This document shows, piece by piece, positions 16,680 to 25,024 of a DNA stretch of 64,000 nt. The stretch covers positions 643,001 to 707,000 of the forward strand of contig NZ_CP119392.1 of the NCBI RefSeq assembly GCF_029224025.1, read 5' to 3'. Made by a program: the position numbers and the translations under genes. Positions within the stretch are counted from its first letter, which is position 1, and each line of letters begins with the position of its first letter. A model generated the notes under the pieces. That model saw only the letters and a program-made list of their open reading frames with translations. It did no database searches and was not told the origin of the DNA. The stretch is from Rhodanobacter sp. AS-Z3 (lineage in GTDB: Bacteria > Pseudomonadota > Gammaproteobacteria > Xanthomonadales > Rhodanobacteraceae).

Positions 16680-17324
16680 TCAGGACAATCCGGCCGCCTC
16701 ACGCGCCAGCAATTCGATACCGGCCCAGTCGCCTGCAGCGAGCTTGTCTGGCGGCGTGAGCCACGAGCCGCCGACGCAGATCACGTTCGGCAGTTGCAGA
16801 AAGTCCGGTGCGCTGGCCAGGCTGATGCCGCCGGTGGGGCAGAAGCAGATCTGCGGCAGCGGGCTGGCCCAGGCGCCGAGCAGTTTGTGACCACCAGCCG
16901 GTACCGCCGGAAAGAATTTCAGGTGGCGATAGCCGCGTTCGAGCAAGGCCATCGCCTCACTGGCGGTGGCCACGCCGGGCAGCAGTGGCAGCTCACTGTC
17001 GTCGGCTGCGTCGAGCAGGCGTGGCGAGATGCCGGGCGATACGGCGAAGCGGGCGCCGGCCTTGTGCGCGGCATCCAGGTCCTTCGCCGTAAGCACGGTG
17101 CCCACGCCGATCATCGCGCCTTCCACTTCGGCGGCAATCGCGCGAATCGCGTCCAGCGCGGCCGGCGTGCGCAAGGTCACTTCAATCGCTGGCGTGCCAC
17201 CGGCTACCAGCGCGCGCGCCATCGACACCGCCAGCCTGGCATCGTGGATCACCACCACCGGAATCACCGGCGCCAGACGCATGGTGGCTTCGATCTGCTG
17301 CTGCTTGTGTTCGATGGTGGTCAT
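16680..17324 (-). CDS. eda: 2-keto-3-deoxy-6-phosphogluconate (KDPG) aldolase
   Basis: A 214-aa enzyme that splits KDPG into pyruvate and glyceraldehyde-3-phosphate, the last Entner-Doudoroff step. Seen in the sequence are the catalytic E48 (AIEVTLRTP), the Schiff-base K136 (HLKFFPA), and the phosphate-binding segment CPTGGIS. ATG 17324 gives the usual length. It is the last gene of the leftward zwf-pgl-edd-eda series, separated from edd by a REP-like repeat. Confidence 0.95.
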   Translation of the reverse strand: MTTIEHKQQQIEATMRLAPVIPVVVIHDARLAVSMARALVAGGTPAIEVTLRTPAALDAIRAIAAEVEGAMIGVGTVLTAKDLDAAHKAGARFAVSPGISPRLLDAADDSELPLLPGVATASEAMALLERGYRHLKFFPAVPAGGHKLLGAWASPLPQICFCPTGGISLASAPDFLQLPNVICVGGSWLTPPDKLAAGDWAGIELLAREAAGLS

Positions 17325-17356
17325 GCGGGTGCTCACTGGTTTGCGGTGCGGGTGAG

Positions 17357-17420
17357 GTAGGGCGGGCACTGCCCGCCGTGTCGCGTGGGGTGAAATGTTG
17401 GCGGGCAGTGCCCGCCCTAC
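17357..17420. repeat. REP-like inverted repeat, GTAGGGCGGGCA family, copy 2
   Basis: Perfect 21-bp inverted arms (17357-17377 and 17400-17420) flank a 22-bp spacer. It is the same family as 15073-15133, with ACTGCC in place of ACAGCC. Here it lies inside the Entner-Doudoroff operon, between edd and eda, where it may shape mRNA stability. Confidence 0.85.
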
Positions 17421-17450
17421 GCATTCGGTTAATTGTGCGTGCTGTTTGTA

Positions 17451-19298
17451 TCAGACGTCCGCTGCGTGATGGCGGTCGTGGGTGCCGAACACCGTGACAC
17501 CGGCATCGGCAGCACCGACGGCATTACGCAGGCAGGCGAACAATTCACGGCCCATACCAACATGGTGGCCGGACAGATCAACGTGCGCCTGCGGGCGTGC
17601 GGCCCATTCGGCGGCGTCGACCTTCGCTTCCAGCGTGCCGGCAATCGCATCCAGCCGCACGATGTCACCATCGCGCAGTTTGCCCAGCGGGCCGGCGTCA
17701 ATCGCTTCGGGGGTCACGTGAATCGCTGCCGGCACCTTGCCGGAAGCGCCGGACATGCGTCCGTCGGTGACCAGCGCCACGCGATAGCCGCGCGCCTGCA
17801 GCACGGCCAGTGGCGGCGTCAGTTTGTGCAGCTCGGGCATGCCGATCGCCTTGGGACCCTGGAAGCGCACCACCGCCACGAAGTCGCGATCCAGCTCACC
17901 GCGATGGAACGCGGCTTGCAGCTCTTCCTGCTCGTGGAAGATCACGGCGGGTGCTTCGACCACCATGCGGTCGTCCGGCACCGACGATACCTTGATCACG
18001 GACGTACCCAGGTTGCCCTTGAGCACGCGCACGCCACCGTCGGCGCGGAACGGCTCGTTCGCCGGACGCAACACGGTGAGGTCGCTGCTGTGGGTGACTT
18101 CGTTCCAGACCAGCTTGCCGCTCTCGTCCAGCGTCGGCATGCGACGGTAGGCGGCCATGCCCTCACCCCACACCGTACGCACATCGCCATGCAGCAGGCC
18201 GGCGTCGAGCAGGCTGCCGATCAGGAACGGCATGCCGCCGGCCTGATGGAAATGGTTCACGTCGGCACTACCGTTCGGATACACCCGCGCCAGCAGCGGC
18301 ACCGCGGCGGACAACGCATCGAAATCTTCCAGCGTCAGCACGATGCCGCCGGCGCGTGCCATCGCCACCAGATGCAGCAACTGATTGGTGGAACCACCGG
18401 TGGCGTGCAGGCCGATCACCCCGTTGACGATGGTGCGCTCGTCGACGACACGGCCAATCGGGTTGTAGTTCTCGCCAAGCGCGGTCATCCCCACGGCCTG
18501 ATACACGGCAGCGCGGGTCAGCGCTTCGCGCAGCGGCGTGTTAGGGCTGACGAAGCTGGCGCCCGGCAAATGCAGCCCCATGATCTCCATCAGCATCTGA
18601 TTGGAGTTCGCGGTCCCGTAGAACGTGCAGGTGCCGGGTGCGTGGTAGGAAGCGGCCTCGGCGTCCAGCAACTCGTCGCGGGTTGCCTTGCCCTCGGCGT
18701 GGAGCTGCCGCATCTTGGACTTCTCGTCGTTCGACATGCCGCTGGGCATCGGGCCGGACGGCACGAAAATGATCGGGATATGGCCGAAGCTCAGCGACGC
18801 GATCAGCAAGCCCGGCACGATCTTGTCGCAGATGCCGAGCATCAGCGCGGCGTCGTAAGTGTCGTGCGACAGCGAAATCGCCGTCGCCATCGCGATCACT
18901 TCGCGCGAGAACAGCGACAGCTCCATGCCGGCGCGACCCTGGGTGATGCCGTCGCACATCGCCGGCACGCCACCGGCGACCTGGGCCACCGCGCCCACCA
19001 GTCGTGCGGCTTCGCGGATCTGCCGGGGATACGGTTCGTACGGCTGGTGCGCCGAAAGCATGTCGTTGTACGCGGTGACGATGCCGACGTTCGGCGTGAT
19101 CTTGCCGCGCAAAGCCGCCTTGTCGGCATCGCTGCTGGCGGCGAAAGCGTGCGCGAGATTGGCGCAGCCCAGGCGGTGACGGTAGACACCCTGGCTGCAC
19201 GCCTCGTCGATGCGCGCGAGGTACGCCGTGCGCGTGGGGCGGCTGCGCTCGACGATGCGTGCGGTGACTTCGGCGACGACAGGGTGCAACGTGGTCAT
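17451..19298 (-). CDS. edd: 6-phosphogluconate dehydratase
   Basis: A 615-aa member of the IlvD/Edd family. It dehydrates 6-phosphogluconate to KDPG and carries a [4Fe-4S] cluster. The family cysteines appear in [21 protein letters not shown] and [14 protein letters not shown]. The family blocks [20 protein letters not shown] and [20 protein letters not shown] are also present. Length and end points match the family. It lies between pgl and eda in the operon. Confidence 0.95.
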   Translation of the reverse strand: MTTLHPVVAEVTARIVERSRPTRTAYLARIDEACSQGVYRHRLGCANLAHAFAASSDADKAALRGKITPNVGIVTAYNDMLSAHQPYEPYPRQIREAARLVGAVAQVAGGVPAMCDGITQGRAGMELSLFSREVIAMATAISLSHDTYDAALMLGICDKIVPGLLIASLSFGHIPIIFVPSGPMPSGMSNDEKSKMRQLHAEGKATRDELLDAEAASYHAPGTCTFYGTANSNQMLMEIMGLHLPGASFVSPNTPLREALTRAAVYQAVGMTALGENYNPIGRVVDERTIVNGVIGLHATGGSTNQLLHLVAMARAGGIVLTLEDFDALSAAVPLLARVYPNGSADVNHFHQAGGMPFLIGSLLDAGLLHGDVRTVWGEGMAAYRRMPTLDESGKLVWNEVTHSSDLTVLRPANEPFRADGGVRVLKGNLGTSVIKVSSVPDDRMVVEAPAVIFHEQEELQAAFHRGELDRDFVAVVRFQGPKAIGMPELHKLTPPLAVLQARGYRVALVTDGRMSGASGKVPAAIHVTPEAIDAGPLGKLRDGDIVRLDAIAGTLEAKVDAAEWAARPQAHVDLSGHHVGMGRELFACLRNAVGAADAGVTVFGTHDRHHAADV

Positions 19299-19316
19299 GA
19301 TTTATTACCGTGTTTT

Positions 19317-19339
19317 GTAGGAGCGCACCCTGTGCGCGA
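19317..19339. repeat. Single REP-like unit, GTAGGAGC family
   Basis: GTAGGAGCGCACCCTGTGCG, followed by CGA, is a lone half-element with an internal GCGCAC/GTGCGC hairpin. It sits between pgl and edd. Related GTAGGAGC units occur as inverted pairs at 23701-23780 and 51478-51568. Confidence 0.55.
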
Positions 19340-19378
19340 AAATCAATCAAGAGAGCAGAGCAGCGGACCGGGCAGCGC

Positions 19379-20092
19379 TCAAGGACACCAGTACACCGCC
19401 ACCGGCACGCGTTGCTGGGTCAGCACGGCACGCACGGGGTAGTCGCGCGCGGCACCAAGGCCAAGGCGCGCATCGGCGAGCAGGTCGCGTTTCTTCGCGC
19501 CGGAAACCAGCAAGTACAGCGAGCGGGTTTCCAGCAAGGTGGCCAGGGTCAGCGTGATGCGCGGCTCGCCGGCACCTTCGGCATGCATCGGCAGCACGCG
19601 GGCCGATCGGTCCAGATCAAGTGCTTCGGCAAGATGGTCGCCGCCGGGAAAGAACGACGCAGTGTGGCCATCGTCGCCCATGCCGAGCACCACCGCATCG
19701 AACGGCAATGCCAGCGCAGCGATGCGCGCATCCGCGGTGGCCAGCCCGGCTTCCGGCGTAGCGTCGCCGGTGTATAGCGGGACAAACGTTGCGTTGGCAG
19801 CGGCGTGTTGCAGCAATAGCGACTGCACCAGTCGCGCGTTGGAGCGCTCATCGGTTTCGGGCACCCAGCGCTCGTCGACCAGGGTGATCTGCACGCGACC
19901 CCAGTCCAGTGTCTCGCGCGACAGTCGCTCGAACAGATTCTTCGGCGTGCTGCCACCAGACACCGCCAGCGTGGCATGGCCGCGTTCGTTCAGCGCTGCA
20001 CGTAGCCGATCGGCAATACGTTCAGCGAGGGCGGCAGCCTGCGCGTTGCAGTCGGTGAAACTATGGGTGGTGACGTTCAGTGATGGGGTCAT
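19379..20092 (-). CDS. pgl: 6-phosphogluconolactonase
   Basis: A 237-aa protein of the SugarP isomerase/NagB fold. It hydrolyses 6-phosphogluconolactone made by Zwf. The family blocks ATLAVSGGSTPKNLFERLS, VDERWVPETDERSNARLV and VVLGMGDDGHTASFFPG are present. ATG 20092 is preferred over an in-frame TTG 24 bases upstream. It follows zwf after a 118-bp gap and precedes edd. Confidence 0.93.
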   Translation of the reverse strand: MTPSLNVTTHSFTDCNAQAAALAERIADRLRAALNERGHATLAVSGGSTPKNLFERLSRETLDWGRVQITLVDERWVPETDERSNARLVQSLLLQHAAANATFVPLYTGDATPEAGLATADARIAALALPFDAVVLGMGDDGHTASFFPGGDHLAEALDLDRSARVLPMHAEGAGEPRITLTLATLLETRSLYLLVSGAKKRDLLADARLGLGAARDYPVRAVLTQQRVPVAVYWCP

Positions 20093-20210
20093 GGCTGATG
20101 ATGGCGCTGCGGACAATCAAAGACTGCCGGTGCGCGTCGTGTTGAGGAGAAGGCTGAAGCCTGCGCCACGCGTCGGGATGGCAAGGTGAATGCTCGTGGC
20201 GAAGGACGAC

Positions 20211-21674
20211 TCACTCACTGTCTTCATTCCAGGTGCGACCATCGCGTTCGATCAACGCCACTGCGGCGCTCGGACCCCAGCTGCCGGACGCATACGGGCG
20301 CGGCGGCTCGTTGCTGTCAGCCCACGCGGCGAGGATCGGGCCGGCCCAGTGCCATGCCGCTTCCACTTCGTCGCGGCGCATGAACAAGGTGGGATTGCCA
20401 CGCACCACGTCGAGCAGCAGGCGCTCGTAAGCGTCGGGTTGCTGCACGCCGAACGCTTCGGCGAAGCTCATGTCCAGCGGCACGTGGCGCAAGCGGAGGC
20501 CGCCGGGGCCGGGGTGCTTGATGGTCAGCCACAACTTAACCCCTTCGTCAGGCTGCAGTCGCAGCACCAGCCGGTTCTGCGCCAGCGTGCCGGACTCGCT
20601 GCCGAAGATCGAATGCGGCACCGGTTTGAAGGTCACGGCGATTTCCGACACCCGGCTGGGCAGGCGCTTGCCGGTGCGCAGGTAGAACGGTACGCCGGCC
20701 CAGCGCCAGTTCGCGATCTCCGCTTTCAGCGCCACGAAAGTTTCCGTATTCGATTTGTTGTTGCCCAGTTCTTCCGGATAACCCGGCACGCTGGCGCCAT
20801 CGGCCACGCCGGCGCGGTACTGTCCGCGCACGGTGAGCTGGGCAGCGTTGCTGGCGTCGATCGGCTTGAGCGAATGCAGCACCTTCAATTTTTCATCGCG
20901 CACCGCATCGGGTGCCAGTGATGAGGGTGGTTCCATCGCCACCATGCACAACAACTGCAACATGTGGTTCTGCACCATGTCGCGCAGTGCGCCGGCGCGG
21001 TCGTAGTACGCGCCGCGATGACCGACGCCGAGCGTTTCAGCCACGGTGATCTGTACGTGGTCGATGTGGCCGGCATTCCACAGCGGTTCGAACAAGGCAT
21101 TGCCGAAGCGCAGTACCAGCAGGTTCTGCACGGTCTCCTTGCCGAGGTAGTGATCGATGCGGAAAGTCTGCGATTCGCTGAACACCTTGCCGACGGCGTC
21201 GTTGATCTGGTTCGCGCTGGCGATGTCGCGGCCGATCGGCTTCTCGAGCACCACGCGCGAGGCGCCTTCGTTGAGCTTGTAGTGACCTAGCCGTGTGCAG
21301 ATATCGACGAAGAGTTCGGGCGAGGTCGACAGGTAGAACACGCGAATGTGCTCGGGCTGGCTGCCGATCAGTTCCGCAAAATCGTCCCAGCCTTCGTCCT
21401 TCCGCGCGTCCAGCGGACGGTAGAACACCTGCTGCAGGAACACGTCGAGCTGGCGCGCATCGCAAATACCGATCAGTGCCTCGCGCAAATGGGCGCGATA
21501 GCTCGCGTCATCCAGTGGCTCGCGCGCCACGCCGACGATCCGGGCACTGCCGGGAATCTGGCCGTCCAGAAAACGATGGAACAATGCGGGCAGCAACTTG
21601 CGCAGGGCAAGGTCGCCGGTGCCGCCGAAGATCACCAGGTCGAACGGGTCGACCGATTGGGTAGAAGCAGTCAC
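20211..21674 (-). CDS. zwf: Glucose-6-phosphate 1-dehydrogenase (GTG start)
   Basis: A 487-aa enzyme that oxidises glucose-6-phosphate to 6-phosphogluconolactone with NAD(P)+. The nucleotide-binding motif is GGTGDLA (residues 17-23), and the substrate-binding/active-site signature is RIDHYLGKE (residues 172-180). The start is GTG at 21674, supported by GAGG 9 bases upstream and by correct placement of the Rossmann motif; no nearby ATG fits. It leads the zwf-pgl-edd-eda operon and is divergent from the GntR-nagB-nagA operon. Confidence 0.95.
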   Translation of the reverse strand: MTASTQSVDPFDLVIFGGTGDLALRKLLPALFHRFLDGQIPGSARIVGVAREPLDDASYRAHLREALIGICDARQLDVFLQQVFYRPLDARKDEGWDDFAELIGSQPEHIRVFYLSTSPELFVDICTRLGHYKLNEGASRVVLEKPIGRDIASANQINDAVGKVFSESQTFRIDHYLGKETVQNLLVLRFGNALFEPLWNAGHIDHVQITVAETLGVGHRGAYYDRAGALRDMVQNHMLQLLCMVAMEPPSSLAPDAVRDEKLKVLHSLKPIDASNAAQLTVRGQYRAGVADGASVPGYPEELGNNKSNTETFVALKAEIANWRWAGVPFYLRTGKRLPSRVSEIAVTFKPVPHSIFGSESGTLAQNRLVLRLQPDEGVKLWLTIKHPGPGGLRLRHVPLDMSFAEAFGVQQPDAYERLLLDVVRGNPTLFMRRDEVEAAWHWAGPILAAWADSNEPPRPYASGSWGPSAAVALIERDGRTWNEDSE

Positions 21675-21747
21675 GCAGTTACCTCGACACGATGCCGGAT
21701 GGCGGGCACGGCTTGTGGGTTCGTTTTGCCCGAGTTCGTGAAGATAG

Positions 21748-21763
21748 TACCAGTGAAATACCA
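21748..21763. promoter_or_regulatory. TGGTA direct repeat in the zwf promoter region
   Basis: On the minus strand two TGGTA units stand 11 bases apart (21763-21759 and 21752-21748), one helical turn. They sit just upstream of TACTAT, a possible zwf -10. A further TGGTAT is at 21882-21887 beside the GntR gene. A shared GntR operator is an inference. Confidence 0.4.
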
Positions 21764-21860
21764 GAGCGACTAGCCGCCTGCATACGAATTCATTGCACTT
21801 ACAGAATCTCCCGTAATGCCGGGTTTTGTTGCGTCTGAAACCACTTTCGATGCCGTGGAC

Positions 21861-21897
21861 TTGCGGTTAGTGGTTTGCCATTGGTATCTTTGTCATC
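21861..21897 (+). promoter_or_regulatory. Probable leaderless promoter of the GntR regulator gene
   Basis: A -35-like TTGCGG (21861-21866) and a -10-like TATCTT (21885-21890) are 18 bp apart. The ATG follows 7 bases after the -10, where transcription would be expected to start, and no ribosome binding site is present. TGGTAT overlaps the -10, and TGGTTTGCCA (21871-21880) lies in the spacer. Confidence 0.45.
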
Positions 21898-22650
21898 ATG
21901 GAAATTGCCCTGGCCAACGAATACCGCCGGATCTGTGAAGATCCTGCCACCCATCAGCCGCTGGCGTATTTGCGGCTGCGGCGGGCGATCCGCAACATCG
22001 TCGAGCACCGCGATATCGAGCCAGGTCAGGCGCTACCCAGCGAGCGTGATCTGTCACAGATCCTGAAGCTGTCGCGCGTCACCGTGCGCAAGGCAATCGC
22101 CGGGCTGGTCGAGGATGGTCTGCTGACCCAGCGCCATGGCGCCGGCACCTTCATTGCCGAGCGCATCGTCAAGCCGATGTCGCGCCTGACCAGCTTCACC
22201 GAGGATTTGCGTGAGCGCGGCCTGCGTCCGCGTTCGGAATTTTTCGAACGGGTGATGGGCGAGGTCACGCCGGAGGAATCGATGGCGATGAACTTGTCGC
22301 CCGGTTCGCTGGTGGTGCGCCTGCATCGCGTGCGTTACGGCCAGGACGAGCCGCTGGCGATCGAGCGCAGCGTGGTGCCGGCCAGCGTATTGCCCGATCC
22401 GATGCTGGTGCACGACTCGTTGTACGAAGCGCTGGAAAAACTCGGTGCCCGGCCACGCCGCGCGCTGCAACGCCTGCGTGCGGTATCGCTGAACGCACAG
22501 CAGGCGCGCTTGCTGCACGTCAACGTGGGCAGCGCCGGCTTGAACATCGAGCGACGCAGCTTTCTCGACGACGGAAGTGTGGTCGAGTTCACCACCTCCT
22601 GGTACCGCGGCGATATCTACGACTTCGTTGCCGAACTGCATACTGACTGA
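21898..22650 (+). CDS. nagQ: GntR/HutC-family transcriptional regulator (NagQ-like)
   Basis: A 250-aa regulator. A winged helix-turn-helix (residues about 20-90) contains PGQALPSERDLSQILKLSRV and GLVEDGLLTQRHGAGTFI. A UTRA ligand-binding domain (about 95-245) contains MSRLTSFTEDLRERGLRPRS. The subfamily senses phosphorylated amino sugars among other ligands. Its position directly ahead of nagB-II and nagA (9-bp gap) matches the nagQ gene of Xanthomonas GlcNAc loci, hence the tentative symbol. No ribosome binding site precedes the ATG. Confidence 0.85.
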   Translation: MEIALANEYRRICEDPATHQPLAYLRLRRAIRNIVEHRDIEPGQALPSERDLSQILKLSRVTVRKAIAGLVEDGLLTQRHGAGTFIAERIVKPMSRLTSFTEDLRERGLRPRSEFFERVMGEVTPEESMAMNLSPGSLVVRLHRVRYGQDEPLAIERSVVPASVLPDPMLVHDSLYEALEKLGARPRRALQRLRAVSLNAQQARLLHVNVGSAGLNIERRSFLDDGSVVEFTTSWYRGDIYDFVAELHTD

Positions 22651-22659
22651 AGGACGCCC

Positions 22660-23691
22660 ATGGCCGCCCGCGACACCTTGATGTACACCGAAGCGCACGA
22701 ATCAGCGGCGGTGGTTGCACGGCAGTTCGCCGCCAATGAAACCGTAGTTTCCGCGCTGGCGCATGCGCTGCGGACGGCGCCACCGCGCTTCATCATCACC
22801 TGCGCGCGTGGCAGTTCGGATCACGCAGCGGCGTATGCGAAGTACGTTTTCGAAACCCGGCTGGGTCTCGCCACCGCCTCCGCATCGCCGTCGGTAACTT
22901 CGGTATACGCCGCCGCGCAGCAATGGCAGGGTGCGTTGTTCATCGCCATCTCGCAGTCGGGCAAAAGCCCCGACCTGTTGCGTACCGCCGAGGCAGCGAA
23001 GCGCGGCGGTGCCCGCGTGGTGGCGCTGGTGAATGTCGAGGATTCGCCACTGGCGGCGCTGGCCGATACGGTGATTCCACTGCATGCCGGCCCCGAGCGC
23101 AGCGTGGCTGCGACCAAGAGCTACATCGCTGCGCTGGCTGCCGTGCTGCATTTGTGTGCGCGCTGGCTTGATGATCCTGAACTGAGTGAAGCGCTGAAGG
23201 TGCTGCCGGAGGCCTTGCGCGCGAACTGGGACGCCGACTGGTCAGCGCTGACGGACGGTCTGCTCAAGGCCCACAACCTGTTCGTTGTCGGGCGTGGTTA
23301 CGGCCTCGGCATCGCGCTGGAGGCGGCGTTGAAGTTCAAGGAAACCTGCGGCCTGCACGCCGAGGCATTCAGTGCCGCCGAGGTGAAGCACGGGCCGATG
23401 GCCCTGGTGGGTCCGGACTTCCCGGTGTTGTGCTTTGCGCAGGACGACGACACCCTGGAAAGCACGCTGGCGGTGGCGCGTGAATTCCGTGGTCGCGGCG
23501 CTCAGGTTTTCGTGGCCGCGCCAGGTCAGCACGGTGAAGGTACTTTGCCGGTGGCCGCGGGAGTGCCCGCGATGCTGACCCCGTTGCTGATCATCCAGAG
23601 TTTCTATCGCGCGGCCAGTGAACTGTCGCTGCGTCGCGGTTTCAATCCCGACGTGCCACCGCATTTGAACAAGGTCACCGAGACAGTTTGA
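22660..23691 (+). CDS. nagB-II: Glucosamine-6-phosphate deaminase, SIS-domain type (NagB-II)
   Basis: A 343-aa protein with two SIS sugar-isomerase domains, as in the isomerase half of GlmS. The first contains ITCARGSSDHAAAYAKYVFE and AISQSGKSPD; the second contains VVGRGYGLGIALEAALKFKE and AEVKHGPMAL. It lacks a glutaminase domain, so deamination of glucosamine-6-phosphate to fructose-6-phosphate is the likely role. That role agrees with its place between a GntR regulator and nagA. ATG 22660 has GAAGGA upstream. Confidence 0.88.
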   Translation: MAARDTLMYTEAHESAAVVARQFAANETVVSALAHALRTAPPRFIITCARGSSDHAAAYAKYVFETRLGLATASASPSVTSVYAAAQQWQGALFIAISQSGKSPDLLRTAEAAKRGGARVVALVNVEDSPLAALADTVIPLHAGPERSVAATKSYIAALAAVLHLCARWLDDPELSEALKVLPEALRANWDADWSALTDGLLKAHNLFVVGRGYGLGIALEAALKFKETCGLHAEAFSAAEVKHGPMALVGPDFPVLCFAQDDDTLESTLAVAREFRGRGAQVFVAAPGQHGEGTLPVAAGVPAMLTPLLIIQSFYRAASELSLRRGFNPDVPPHLNKVTETV

Positions 23692-23700
23692 TCCAGCGTA

Positions 23701-23780
23701 CGTGGGAGCCCGCTCGCGGGCGATGCTCCTGCATTCCTCGTTCGCCATCGAAGGGCATGCCAGCAAGCGGGCTCCTGCGT
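23701..23780. repeat. REP-like inverted pair, GTAGGAGC family
   Basis: Left unit 23701-23728 (GGGAGCCCGCTCGCGGGC core) and right unit 23754-23780 (GCAAGCGGGCTCCTGCG) are imperfect inverted copies. They lie between nagB-II and nagA, within the presumed operon. Confidence 0.7.
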
Positions 23781-23818
23781 GAGGTTTCATGTTTCATGGT
23801 TGATCACGGACATTCGAG

Positions 23819-24952
23819 ATGATCCAGTCACTTGCCAACGCCCGCGTCCTCACCCCCGACGGCTGGCGCGACGACCTCGCCGTATTGCTCGATGGCGAGA
23901 TCATCGTCGACTTGTTGCCGCCATCCGACCCGCGTGTACGCGAAGCGAATCAACATGATCTCGGCGGCGCGATGCTGTTGCCCGGCTTCATCGATGTGCA
24001 GGTCAATGGCGGTGGCGGCGTGTTGTTCAACGAAGCGCCCACGGTGGAGACCTTGCGGCGCATCGGTACGGCGCATCGTCGTTTCGGCACGACCGGCTTT
24101 CTGCCGACCCTGATCAGCGATGACCGCGCGGTGATACGCGCGGCGCTGCAGGCAGTGGAGCAGGCGCTACGCGAAGGCGTGCCGGGCGTGCTGGGCATTC
24201 ACCTGGAAGGCCCGTACCTCGCGCCGGCGCGCAAAGGCGTGCATGACGCGAAGTTTTTCCATGTTCCGGACGCCGACGAGATCGCACTGCTGTGCGCACC
24301 GCATGCCGGCGTGCGCTTGATCACCCTGGCACCCGATCGGGTGCCGCTGGCCAGCATCGGTGCGCTGGTCGATGCGGGCGTGATCGTCTGCGCCGGTCAT
24401 ACCGCCGCCGACTACGTGACCACGCGCGCCGCACTGGACGCCGGCGTGCGCGGCTTCACCCATTTGTTCAATGCAATGACCCCGTTTGGCAGTCGCGAAC
24501 CCGGCGTGGTCGGTGCGGCATTGGAAGATGCCGGCAGCTGGTGCGGTCTCATCGTCGATGGCCACCATGTGCATCCGGCCAGCCTGCGCGTGGCGATCGC
24601 CGCGAAACCACGCGGCAAAATGTTGCTGGTCACTGACGCCATGCCACCCGTCGGCGCGGATAGCCCGGACTACGTGTTGAACGGCGAAACCATCACCGCC
24701 AAAGACGGCATCTGTCAGACCGCCAGCGGCATACTCGCCGGTTCGGCGCTGGATATGGCCGGCGCCGTGCGCAACGCCGTGCAACTGCTCGGTCTGCCAC
24801 TGGACGAAGCGGTGCGCATGGCCAGCACCTATCCGGCGGAGTTCCTCGGTCTGGGGCAAAGCCATGGCCGCATTGCGCCAGGGTATCGCGCCGACCTGCT
24901 GGTGATGGATGACGAATATCGTATCCGGCAGAGCTGGATCGGCGGCCGCTGA
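23819..24952 (+). CDS. nagA: N-acetylglucosamine-6-phosphate deacetylase
   Basis: A 377-aa amidohydrolase that converts GlcNAc-6-phosphate to glucosamine-6-phosphate. Family blocks are GFIDVQVNGGGGVLFNE, LGIHLEGPYLAPARKGVHD (metal-binding His and Glu), AGHTAADY, GFTHLFNAMTPFGSREPG and LLVTDAMPPVG (catalytic Asp). The length is typical. It follows nagB-II after 127 bp containing a REP-like pair. The product feeds NagB-II. No GlcNAc kinase, permease or chitinase is in the window. Confidence 0.93.
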   Translation: MIQSLANARVLTPDGWRDDLAVLLDGEIIVDLLPPSDPRVREANQHDLGGAMLLPGFIDVQVNGGGGVLFNEAPTVETLRRIGTAHRRFGTTGFLPTLISDDRAVIRAALQAVEQALREGVPGVLGIHLEGPYLAPARKGVHDAKFFHVPDADEIALLCAPHAGVRLITLAPDRVPLASIGALVDAGVIVCAGHTAADYVTTRAALDAGVRGFTHLFNAMTPFGSREPGVVGAALEDAGSWCGLIVDGHHVHPASLRVAIAAKPRGKMLLVTDAMPPVGADSPDYVLNGETITAKDGICQTASGILAGSALDMAGAVRNAVQLLGLPLDEAVRMASTYPAEFLGLGQSHGRIAPGYRADLLVMDDEYRIRQSWIGGR

Positions 24953-25024
24953 GCGACCGGCTGGTGGTCCCTGCGGGCTCTGATCAGTTCGTCATCACAC
25001 GGCTGTTCGTCCACAGCCCTTGCG

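Noticed and set aside
17433..19442. A 669-residue open frame antisense to edd
   Set aside because: The edd frame shows all family cysteines and full length; the antisense frame has no domain and a biased composition.
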